Assembly: GCF_014359955.1 (NCBI RefSeq)
Contig: NZ_JACIYL010000020.1
Location: forward strand, 1 to 14,422
Source of the DNA: Thermogutta sp.
GTDB taxonomy: Bacteria > Planctomycetota > Planctomycetia > Pirellulales > Thermoguttaceae
DNA length: 14,422 nucleotides
Reading direction: 5' to 3'
Every line of letters starts with the position of its first letter. The stretch's first letter is position 1. The position numbers and the translations under genes were made by a program. The notes under the pieces are model-generated. The model saw nothing but the letters and a program-made list of their open reading frames with translations. It made no database searches and was not told where the DNA came from. Positions 1-7,029 of the stretch are shown here, piece by piece.

Positions 1-197
1 CAGAGCATTTCGACGTACCTGCATAAAAAGTCCGGTCGGTTATTCAGTGTGTAGCACTGCATTTGGCAATTCGACGGAGAGCATAATAGATAAATACCGG
101 ACATAGATCAAAGCGATCCGGTTTTAGTCGAAATTGGAATGCTCTGTCGCGCTTGCCACGAATTATGTACGATATAGGGTAGAGGCGTGTTTTAGCC

Positions 198-1211
198 ATG
201 GGTTTCAATTGGAGCAACCGAACTTTGCACAGTCTTCAAATAACCAGACCTGATAAGAAGGGGCGGCCGATTCCGGTGGGGATTATCGCGGCAGGTATTG
301 CCACCATATTTGTTTTACTCTTTGAATGGGATGCCCGCCGATTTCTTGCCCAATGCGGTTGGCAAGAGGCGGCCAATCCACGTTGGGGATTTGTGATGAT
401 CGCTGCGTTTGTATTCCTTTGTTTTGGGAATTGGCTATCATCATATTTCCAGAGACGATTGATAAGATGGGCTTATCGTGCAATTTACGTGACTTTTTGG
501 GGATTAGCCATCGGCCGGATGGCACTTGTTGCGAACCACTGTAGTAGGATGCCAGGCTCATGTCGCTACTTGTGCTCAGTTAGGCTTGAGGCCTTGTGGC
601 TGGCACAAGCCACGTACTACGACGTGTGTGGCAGGTCCGCCGTCGTGTCGGAGTCAGGCGACCAGGTGTCAGTTGGTCAATGGCGGGTCAGGGTATTGCC
701 TTACAATGTGCTGGTAGGCCCCGCGAACCCCCTGAGGTGTCTATCTTGTGAAAACCCTGCAGGCGTGGACGATGTTGCGCAGTCGCCTCGCGTAGCGGTC
801 TCCGCGGTATGTCCCGAGTATCTTCGCTGTCCTTGCGAACCCGGACCGGTAACGGCGTCTTCATATTTTGCAGTTTTGCCACCTAGTCCGGTGGAGGCAA
901 AAAAGTACGCGTTGGGAACGGACCGTGGCCCGGGCGGGACAATCGCACATACACGCTCTAGTGAATATAAGGCAAGGCAAATCTACCCGATTGTAGAACT
1001 ACCCGGCTATGGCAATGATTGGCGCACAGATGGAGCGATTAGTTTCGCAATGTTGTGCGATCTGGTATTCATCCGATACAAGGCCGATAATGGGTGTGTC
1101 AAGTCGCATGTTCATAGCCCGTTGGCCATTAGTGTATCAGGAGAAATCGTCGAACTTGGGCAAATACGTACCGCAAGGGAAATGTTTCAGCAACTGTTTG
1201 ACGGTGAATAA
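198..1211 (+). CDS. Hypothetical membrane protein, 337 aa
   Basis: I do not recognise this family. The N-terminal third has three hydrophobic stretches that look like membrane helices (about residues 26-43, 64-82 and 93-112), with basic residues between them. The remaining 220 residues look soluble and are rich in cysteine, with clusters near 114-126, 181-184 and 204-212. An AGAGG at 181-185 lies 12 bases before the ATG, which is a weak but usable ribosome binding site. The gene sits directly upstream of an RHS tip fragment. Membrane proteins in that position are often immunity proteins for a preceding RHS toxin tip, so an immunity role for a toxin encoded left of the window is possible but unproven. 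The C-terminal half could also be degenerate, because its composition is irregular. Confidence 0.55.
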   Translation: MGFNWSNRTLHSLQITRPDKKGRPIPVGIIAAGIATIFVLLFEWDARRFLAQCGWQEAANPRWGFVMIAAFVFLCFGNWLSSYFQRRLIRWAYRAIYVTFWGLAIGRMALVANHCSRMPGSCRYLCSVRLEALWLAQATYYDVCGRSAVVSESGDQVSVGQWRVRVLPYNVLVGPANPLRCLSCENPAGVDDVAQSPRVAVSAVCPEYLRCPCEPGPVTASSYFAVLPPSPVEAKKYALGTDRGPGGTIAHTRSSEYKARQIYPIVELPGYGNDWRTDGAISFAMLCDLVFIRYKADNGCVKSHVHSPLAISVSGEIVELGQIRTAREMFQQLFDGE

Positions 1212-1426
1212 TGGTGGGCACAGATCGTAGGGTTCGATGTTTCACTCATCGCACTCACGAAAGCACCTAGAGAACTCCGCACTTTTGAGTGTATTCGTGG
1301 TTATAATTAAGCAGCAGACATGTAACCGATGGCTGATCCTGAAGATCTAGGACAAGAGTGCCGAAGGTGAATCGTACACCAGCGGAGGCAGACACCCGGA
1401 AGGCATATTGTGTCCAATAAACGCTG

Positions 1427-2362
1427 ATGGACCACCTGAACACGGTCCGGGACATCGCGAAGTACGATCCGGGCAGCGACATGACCACCGTGGTCAATCA
1501 TCTCATCTACGACGCCTTTGGCCAAGTGACGTCGGAGAGTAATCCGACGATTGATAGTCTCTTCTTATTCACCGGTAGACCATTTGATAGTGACACGCAA
1601 CTTCAAAACAACCTCAACCGCTGGTATGATGCTTCTGTCGGCCGCTGGCTGAGCGAAGACCCGATCGGCTCCGCTGGTGCCGATGCGAATTTGTATCGGT
1701 ATGTGGGGAATGGTGTAATACTCCGTGGCGACCGGTTGGGGGTGATCACACCTGGTACCAACCATATTCTCCTGCCGGGTGGGTCGCAATGTGTCTATGG
1801 TGGACACTGGACGTGGGATGACTTCCTGTTGCATTATATGTTAGGTGGGGGTGAAGTCACTTTGGCACAGATCGGTCTTGATGACACGTTCTGGAATTCA
1901 CCTGATGTTCAACGATCGCAGCAGGACTTTGTTCACAAATTTGTTTCGATCCTGCACGGTGCCATGCGGGGTGTGGACTGTGACATAACGTCCTTTCCCT
2001 GGTGGTATCACGATACGGACGTAGCAAATTCTACGTTCGTGATATATCCACACGGGCGTAGCACTTTTTTCCGCCGAGTGCTGTGCGAAGTGAATGTGAA
2101 AACCGGACACGAATGTTGTGCCAACAAAAATAGGCCGGCGATAGAGTATTCCGCCAAGTGTAAGTTAACGTTTGAGATCAAAGATAAGTTTGCTGATCCC
2201 CTTGACGTAGAGGAACGGTTCGGAATTAAATTTGAATTCGGGCATGTATATCGAATCGTGTGGCGGCATGACTACGGCATTTACGTGCGGGGGAGTACTT
2301 GCGAGGAGGCACCTGTTGTTATAGCGACTACGCTTGACCGGTTGATATCGACTGGGAGATGA
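1427..2362 (+). CDS. RHS core fragment with variable C-terminal toxin-like domain (orphan tip)
   Basis: Residues 1-105 are the end of an RHS repeat-associated core: DHLNTVRDIAKYD, IYDAFG, LFLFTGRPFD (46-54), WYDASVGRWLSEDPIG and YRYVGN (90-95). Residues 106-311 are a different, variable domain with HYMLGGG (136-142), LAQIGL, several cysteines and FEIKDKFADPLD (249-260). I cannot name the domain; such segments after an RHS core are typically toxins of polymorphic toxin systems. There is no Shine-Dalgarno sequence before the ATG at 1427. The frame continues upstream to a TAA at 1418, and the ATG stands where related cores read TLTDH, so it may be a mutated ACG. The usual DPxG motif after the core reads DRLG here (102-105). 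This is best seen as a silent displaced tip, possibly still a reservoir, rather than an independently translated gene. Confidence 0.7.
   Translation: MDHLNTVRDIAKYDPGSDMTTVVNHLIYDAFGQVTSESNPTIDSLFLFTGRPFDSDTQLQNNLNRWYDASVGRWLSEDPIGSAGADANLYRYVGNGVILRGDRLGVITPGTNHILLPGGSQCVYGGHWTWDDFLLHYMLGGGEVTLAQIGLDDTFWNSPDVQRSQQDFVHKFVSILHGAMRGVDCDITSFPWWYHDTDVANSTFVIYPHGRSTFFRRVLCEVNVKTGHECCANKNRPAIEYSAKCKLTFEIKDKFADPLDVEERFGIKFEFGHVYRIVWRHDYGIYVRGSTCEEAPVVIATTLDRLISTGR
1430..1549 (+). repeat. RHS core direct repeat, copy 1
   Basis: This 120-bp stretch aligns without gaps to 3033-3152, with about 106 of 120 bases identical by eye. It includes a perfectly shared run of more than 30 bases beginning AAGTACGATCCGGGCAGCGA. 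Most differences are at third codon positions and silent. Such repeats flank RHS tip cassettes and can serve as recombination sites. Confidence 0.9.
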
Positions 2363-2391
2363 TTTGCTTAAAACTTCAGCTTTGGCAGCAT

Positions 2392-2405
2392 TTGGAGTAG
2401 CTAAG
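2392..2405 (+). promoter_or_regulatory. Ribosome binding site that sets the start of the small membrane protein
   Basis: GGAG at 2394-2397 lies 8 bases before the ATG at 2406. No comparable site precedes the TTG at 2364, so the ATG is preferred. Confidence 0.6.
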
Positions 2406-2837
2406 ATGGATGAGCGTGACGCCCGATACCAAAAGGCGTCCCTCCCATGGCCTGAACGCGTGCTTGTATCCTGCGCCATACTTGGTGGATTGCTGGCCTG
2501 GGCTGCCGGCTTTCGGCAGGGGGAGTGTATCGAGGTACGCCTTTTCCTAAGTGGCGAAGCCGTGGCCGTTCCGTTGCTTTGTGCAGGGTTAGCCGCATTG
2601 TTGAGACAAAAAGACGGCGTCAAATCCTCTCTGCGATTCTCTCGGCCCGCATCCCTTGTGGGAGTTATCTTTGTCCTTGGATATCTGGCTCCGATTTTTA
2701 GAGGACCTCCAAATCCAGACACGGCAGCGCATTTAGCACTATTTGCGTACCCTATCATACAGGCGCTATTGTGCATGGGTATCTACATTGCCGTCACATT
2801 ATACGAGGTGTTGTTTCTCGGCTACAGACTACGGTAA
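2406..2837 (+). CDS. Small four-helix membrane protein, candidate immunity protein
   Basis: The 143-residue product has four hydrophobic segments (about residues 19-36, 52-67, 83-98 and 110-137) joined by short charged loops, so it is an inner-membrane protein. It belongs to no family I recognise. The ATG at 2406 is preferred over an in-frame TTG at 2364 because GGAG lies 8 bases before it. The reading frame opens only two bases after the stop of the RHS tip, and the second RHS core repeat follows about 195 bases later. The cassette is therefore RHS core, variable domain, small gene, RHS core. In polymorphic toxin loci the small gene directly after the tip is normally the cognate immunity gene. 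A membrane immunity protein would fit a membrane-active toxin, but nothing in the sequence proves that. Confidence 0.6.
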   Translation: MDERDARYQKASLPWPERVLVSCAILGGLLAWAAGFRQGECIEVRLFLSGEAVAVPLLCAGLAALLRQKDGVKSSLRFSRPASLVGVIFVLGYLAPIFRGPPNPDTAAHLALFAYPIIQALLCMGIYIAVTLYEVLFLGYRLR

Positions 2838-3023
2838 ATGGCTCAGCATTTAATAACCCTGTATAACCCCGTCTATCATTAACGATCCATCTCGCATAGC
2901 GCTCTCCACACATTCGGAACAGCCAACACGTCGAACGATGGTTGGGCCGGGGGTAATAATGAAACACACGATTCGGCAAGGCTGGTAAACACGGCTAGCA
3001 CCATCGCATATTCGATAGCAGGG

Positions 3024-3404
3024 ATGGCCGCCGATCATTTAAACACCGTCCGGCATATTGCCAAGTACGATCCGGGCAGCGACATGACCACCGTGGTCAA
3101 CCACCTCATCTACGACGCCTTTGGCAAAGTGACGTCGGAGAGTCATCCAACGGCAGTGCGGACCCTGGCCGAGAACAATATTGGCAACATCGCGGGCAAA
3201 CGCTGACGAAACGGCATGGCACGCACGGCATACTACGATGCCCTCCACAGAAGCGATGAAACTCGATGCTTCAGCCTCGCCCCTGGCCTAGATGCGACAA
3301 CGCCCATTCGCGGAAGGGCACGGCAAAGGCCGAAGTTGTCGTCTCATCCGACACCTTCTCTCCGCTCGACACGGCATGGCGCCCGAGTGTCCTCGCATGC
3401 TTGA
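3024..3404 (+). pseudogene. Truncated RHS core remnant
   Basis: From an ATG at 3024 the frame reads 42 residues of RHS core and leaves the family at 3152. It hits TGA at 3204-3206, then stays open in the same frame to 3404 without recognisable motifs apart from a weak RHS-like AYYDALHR at 3228-3251. The canonical LFLFTGRPFD, SEDPIG and YRYVGN parts of the core are missing. I read this as the broken end of a core left by recombination, not a functional gene. From 3153 to about 3400 I see no other recognisable content. Confidence 0.65.
3033..3152 (+). repeat. RHS core direct repeat, copy 2
   Basis: This is the second copy of the 120-bp RHS core segment at 1430-1549. It encodes DHLNTVRHIAKYDPGSDM, then IYDAFGKVTSES. 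Relative to copy 1 it carries three amino-acid changes (D to H, Q to K, N to H) and otherwise silent changes. Homology to copy 1 stops abruptly at 3152. Confidence 0.9.
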
Positions 3405-3430
3405 CGACGCCCGGTGCGACCGATTATCCT
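3401..3430 (+). promoter_or_regulatory. Possible sigma70 promoter for the secreted propeller gene
   Basis: TTGACG (3401-3406) and TATCCT (3425-3430) are separated by 18 bases. The predicted start of transcription lies about 110 bases before the ATG at 3546. This is a pattern match only. Confidence 0.3.
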
Positions 3431-3530
3431 TCTCCCAGCAGCACCTGGCACTTCACTGATGCTGTGCTTCGGAGACCCTCCCGGTCCTGGTTCACTATGC
3501 AGGAAGGTCGAGAGTTATTCGGACTTATCC

Positions 3531-3535
3531 GGAGG
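3531..3535 (+). promoter_or_regulatory. Ribosome binding site that sets the start of the secreted propeller protein
   Basis: GGAGG lies 10 bases before the ATG at 3546. It argues against the in-frame ATG at 3414, which has no such site and would bury the signal peptide. Confidence 0.65.
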
Positions 3536-3545
3536 TTATTGGGAA

Positions 3546-5372
3546 ATGAAAATGACAAGAGCAATGATAGTCCACACTAAAATGACGCCGCGATTCCTGG
3601 TGCAACGCCAGGCTGCCCTGTTGTTTGTCGTCTTCTTACTTTCCGCGCGATGGGCAACCGCAGAGGAAAGTCAGGGGCTCGTCGCCACCGGGGCTTCGGG
3701 TGCAAACGCGCAGGTGTCAATCGTTCCGGCCCCGCCTCCGGCCGAATACACTTTTTGGCCGTCTGATCCCCCGGAGACGTGTCCAATACCGCGGTCCACA
3801 GAGTGGTGCGAGCTCGGATTGACGGGCCGCCATGCAGAATACACCGCGGCGGACACCTGGTATCCCTCCTGGGCTGCGGATGGTCGCATGTATTCCTGCT
3901 TCACCGACGGGACAGTGGGGGAGTTCCGCTCGTTTTCAGGTGCAGGTGCCCGATCGGTCGTCGGACACGCGATCATCGAGGGCGACCATCCTCTTCATCT
4001 GACGGTGAGAGATCCCGGTACAATCCCCGGTTCAGCGCTTCCCTACCAGGGCCGTTATCCTTCGGCAAATCTGTTTTATCAAGGGATTTGGTATATCGGG
4101 ACATATACTCTGGCCCCTGCCGGTCGTGTTGAGCACGAAGGCACTGTTTATAACTGGCCGTGGCTCGGACCTTTTGTCGGTTTTCATATTTCGAGGGACG
4201 GCGGAAAGAACTGGGAGCCCTGCCCGCTCACGCCCGATCGACCGCTTTTTGGGGAATCCGCTCTCCATGGTGAACCAGTCAAAATCGGGGCGGCACACGT
4301 CGTGGATTTTGGCCAGGAAATGCAATTCTCCCCTGATAAAAAGATTTATCTTGTTTCGCATGGGGCGTCTCGCGGCCCGGAGGGGCGACGGTTCGCCTAT
4401 AATAGTTGGATTACGGGGGATGAAGTCTATCTTATTCGGGTGCCTCCCGGCCCAGAAAATGTGAATGATCCAGCAAAGTATGAGTTTTATGCGGGAACTG
4501 ATGCGGACGGCCATCCAATCTGGTCCAAAAACTTTTCTGATTTAAAGCCCATCGTTAAATGGGATGATCATATGGGATGCGTCACCATCACGTACAATCC
4601 GGGTCTGAAGCGCTACTTCATGTGTGTCACGGACGGCACCGACACGACGGGCCGATTTCATAGCTATTTGCTGGAATCGCCCGAGTTGACCGGTCCTTAC
4701 CGGATGGTCAAATACCTTCGTGACTTTGGGCAGCAGGCATACTTCCTTAATATTCCTTCGCGTTTTATATCGGCGGACGGAAAAACGATGTGGTTGTGTT
4801 ATTCCGCGAATTTTGCCCGGAACTGGCGCAATCCGCCGATTGTTCGGGAAAATCCGCCGGGAAGTCGGTACGCCATGTGTTTGCAGGAAGTGCGTCTGTT
4901 TTCGCGTGAGGAGATGCCGCCGGATTCGCCACTCTCAGCTCGGCACAACCTTGCGAGGACGGCATCGGTGACGGCGAGTTCAACCTACCCGGGCTACCGC
5001 TGCGAGGCCGCCTGCGATGGGGTTGTGGCGGGCTTTCCTCAAAGCCCAGCCCGCGAGTGGGCGTCTTCCGGAGAAAGTGATACCGCGTTTATTCGTCTTA
5101 CCTGGCCGGAGCCGGTAACGGTCGATCGCGTCTGGCTCTTCGATCGTCCAAACTCACTCGATCAGATCACGAAAGGGCGTTTGATTTTCAGCGATGGCAC
5201 GACGATCGAGACGCCCGAGTTGCCTGACGACGCCACTCGCGGTGTGGAAATTGCTTTTCCGCCGCGCGAGGTCAAATGGCTGGCCTTTTTTGTGACGGCG
5301 ACCAAACCCGGAACCCAAAACGTGGGTCTTGCCGAACTGGCTGTCTTTGGCCCCGAAAAGAAACCGCATTAA
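3546..5372 (+). CDS. Secreted beta-propeller protein with C-terminal F5/8-type C-like domain
   Basis: The 608-residue product begins with a signal peptide: basic residues, then the hydrophobic AALLFVVFLLSA, with likely cleavage after WATA near residue 39. Residues about 86-456 contain repeated propeller-like strands with aromatic and D/G-rich turns (DTWYPSWAADGRMY, SRDGGKNWEPC, ISADGKTMWLCYS). This resembles sialidase-like or DUF4185-like glycan-acting folds. Residues about 462-601 (NLARTASVTASSTYPGY to LAELAVFG) match the discoidin or F5/8-type C fold, usually a carbohydrate-binding module. The probable location is the periplasm or cell exterior, acting on or binding polysaccharide. No catalytic residues can be assigned. 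GGAGG at 3531-3535 supports the start; an in-frame ATG at 3582 would give a shorter signal peptide. The gene is convergent with the CRISPR operon and shows no functional link to it. Confidence 0.75.
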   Translation: MKMTRAMIVHTKMTPRFLVQRQAALLFVVFLLSARWATAEESQGLVATGASGANAQVSIVPAPPPAEYTFWPSDPPETCPIPRSTEWCELGLTGRHAEYTAADTWYPSWAADGRMYSCFTDGTVGEFRSFSGAGARSVVGHAIIEGDHPLHLTVRDPGTIPGSALPYQGRYPSANLFYQGIWYIGTYTLAPAGRVEHEGTVYNWPWLGPFVGFHISRDGGKNWEPCPLTPDRPLFGESALHGEPVKIGAAHVVDFGQEMQFSPDKKIYLVSHGASRGPEGRRFAYNSWITGDEVYLIRVPPGPENVNDPAKYEFYAGTDADGHPIWSKNFSDLKPIVKWDDHMGCVTITYNPGLKRYFMCVTDGTDTTGRFHSYLLESPELTGPYRMVKYLRDFGQQAYFLNIPSRFISADGKTMWLCYSANFARNWRNPPIVRENPPGSRYAMCLQEVRLFSREEMPPDSPLSARHNLARTASVTASSTYPGYRCEAACDGVVAGFPQSPAREWASSGESDTAFIRLTWPEPVTVDRVWLFDRPNSLDQITKGRLIFSDGTTIETPELPDDATRGVEIAFPPREVKWLAFFVTATKPGTQNVGLAELAVFGPEKKPH

Positions 5373-5507
5373 ACGCTCTGCCCCAGGGTGTTGCGGCATG
5401 CCCGTTGTCCATTGGAATCATCTTTTTTCAAGCTTATTCGCCTGGAGCCCATATTATTACACAAGGACACGTCTACTCTTCCAGTGATGTTTAGCGCGAC
5501 CGAGGCA

Positions 5508-6962
5508 CTATTGGAGAAGTTTCCTGCCCTGATAGTGGCTCAGAAACCTTCTCAGTTGATCACTATCGACCTTGGGAATGAGCCTGGCGAGAGCCACTTT
5601 GCCTCCCTTCGCTGCCCAAAGACGTGTGATTTCAGCGACTGGGGCCAAGATTTCCTGCCAACGCTTGAGGCACGCGTCGGCGGGAATAGTCTGCGGCAGT
5701 TTGTAGTACAAATAGATGTATCGGCCCATCTGATAGACGGCCCAATCCTGCCCCGTCTCCTCCATGTATTTATTGAGATGACTTTCCAGGCGTATTATAA
5801 CCCGTCGCGGTTCCGCACCGGAAGTGGTGCCTAAAAAACTGGATTTTGCGAATGCCTCCTGACAACCCTGGGACTTCACTCCGTCGAGTAGATCCTGGGC
5901 CTTCTGCAGGGATTCAGGAAGCGCTCCCGGCAGTCCACAAAACCGGGCCAATTCGCGAAAGAAATTCAATGTTGCGGCGCAGTCCAGTATATCCACACCC
6001 AGTTCCCTGGCCAGCAGTTTTTCCTGCTCACGGAATGCTCGACCGGGCCTGATCATCAGGAGTTTCGCGCCGATTCCCCCGATATCGCGGCGGATGGCGG
6101 CCGCCTGACGAATCTGGACGGCAAGGGGTTCCACCCGGCGGCCCTCTTCGCTTTCCACGCGCAGCTTGCAATCGAAGATCAATATGCGCCCGCGATAGTT
6201 TGCGATCACGTCTATTTCCTGCACGGATTGACCATTGCCTTCTTCAAGCCTGGCATTAACGTCTACCTCCTTGATGCCCATTTCGCGGAGCACCGCAGCC
6301 ACGAACTTTTCGAACAGAAAGCCTGCCTGACCCTCATTCGGCCGGCCAATCCTGGCGAACATCTGCGGCCAGTTCCAGCCCGTCTCGATTCCGTACTGAA
6401 TAAGTTGGTTGACGGGGAGTTGTTCAGGCTTTTCGCAGTGCCATGTGCGATTGAAGGCCACCCCCGACTGCGCCTGCACGAGATACCTGACGGGAATATA
6501 GTCGGTTTCGGAGCGATCTATGGACAACGATTCCAGATGTTCACCGTTCGCGGTTTTTCTCCAGTGGAACCATTCGCCGGAAAGCTCCCCGTAAACGACC
6601 TCGGTATTCGGCAGCTCTTTGGCCTGGACCGCCCCATAGAACATGAGTTTGAGCCCGCCTGTGGCATTGATGATCCACCGCCTTGGCGGGAGCTGCTTTT
6701 GCCAGGCGACGATCTGGTCAAACACATCCTGCGGCAGAGTGCCGCCGGGAGTTTCTGGAAGATGAACACGGATAGTTGGAAAAACTTTGCTGGCAAATGC
6801 CGCAAAGCGTTCGGCGGGCTGTTTTGATCTGACAGGATCGTTCGTGTAATAAATGCATAGATCCTGGACGCCGCCCTCATGTTTATGCCAGTGGACCAGG
6901 CCGAGGATATTCGGCCAGAGCTGCTCACTGGAGAGGACGACCATAGCTTGCCCGGTACACAT
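5508..6962 (-). CDS. CARF domain plus PD-(D/E)XK nuclease (Card1/Can2-like), type III CRISPR ancillary effector
   Basis: This is the last gene of the cmr operon. Residues about 7-150 form a CARF domain with the nucleotide-binding motif NATGGLKLM (99-107). Residues about 205-330 form a PD-(D/E)XK nuclease of the DUF1887 type: E218 in GFLFEKF, EID (249-251), D264-C265-K266 and a following Q in AVQIRQAA. Characterised Card1/Can2 proteins bind cyclic oligoadenylate through CARF and then nick or degrade DNA, and some also cut RNA. The intact Cas10 cyclase upstream would supply the ligand. Residues about 345-484 extend beyond the nuclease and are not part of the usual architecture as I know it. The start is uncertain: M1 (6962) and M7 (6944) are both possible, neither has a clear Shine-Dalgarno sequence, and an in-frame TAG at 6969-6971 prevents anything longer. 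Confidence 0.85.
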   Translation of the reverse strand: MCTGQAMVVLSSEQLWPNILGLVHWHKHEGGVQDLCIYYTNDPVRSKQPAERFAAFASKVFPTIRVHLPETPGGTLPQDVFDQIVAWQKQLPPRRWIINATGGLKLMFYGAVQAKELPNTEVVYGELSGEWFHWRKTANGEHLESLSIDRSETDYIPVRYLVQAQSGVAFNRTWHCEKPEQLPVNQLIQYGIETGWNWPQMFARIGRPNEGQAGFLFEKFVAAVLREMGIKEVDVNARLEEGNGQSVQEIDVIANYRGRILIFDCKLRVESEEGRRVEPLAVQIRQAAAIRRDIGGIGAKLLMIRPGRAFREQEKLLARELGVDILDCAATLNFFRELARFCGLPGALPESLQKAQDLLDGVKSQGCQEAFAKSSFLGTTSGAEPRRVIIRLESHLNKYMEETGQDWAVYQMGRYIYLYYKLPQTIPADACLKRWQEILAPVAEITRLWAAKGGKVALARLIPKVDSDQLRRFLSHYQGRKLLQ

Positions 6963-7029
6963 CGCAATCTAAATGGCAATTTCTGGCAGATCGAGCACGG
7001 TCAGCTCGTCACTTTCGAATAGGCCCCCC

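Noticed and set aside
1..106. Possible end of a preceding gene (frames ending at 54 or 106)
   Set aside because: Two frames are open from the window edge and neither has recognisable content, so no choice can be supported.
2165..2776. 203-codon minus-strand frame across the RHS tip and the small membrane gene
   Set aside because: It spans two plus-strand genes with better support and has a low-complexity, arginine/serine/proline-rich shadow composition.
5373..5507. Terminator between the convergent propeller and CARF genes
   Set aside because: A terminator is expected here and there is a run of six T near 5420, but I found no convincing GC-rich stem next to it.
6228..6827. 199-codon open frame on the plus strand
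   Set aside because: It is antisense to the CARF nuclease coding sequence and lacks any recognisable feature.
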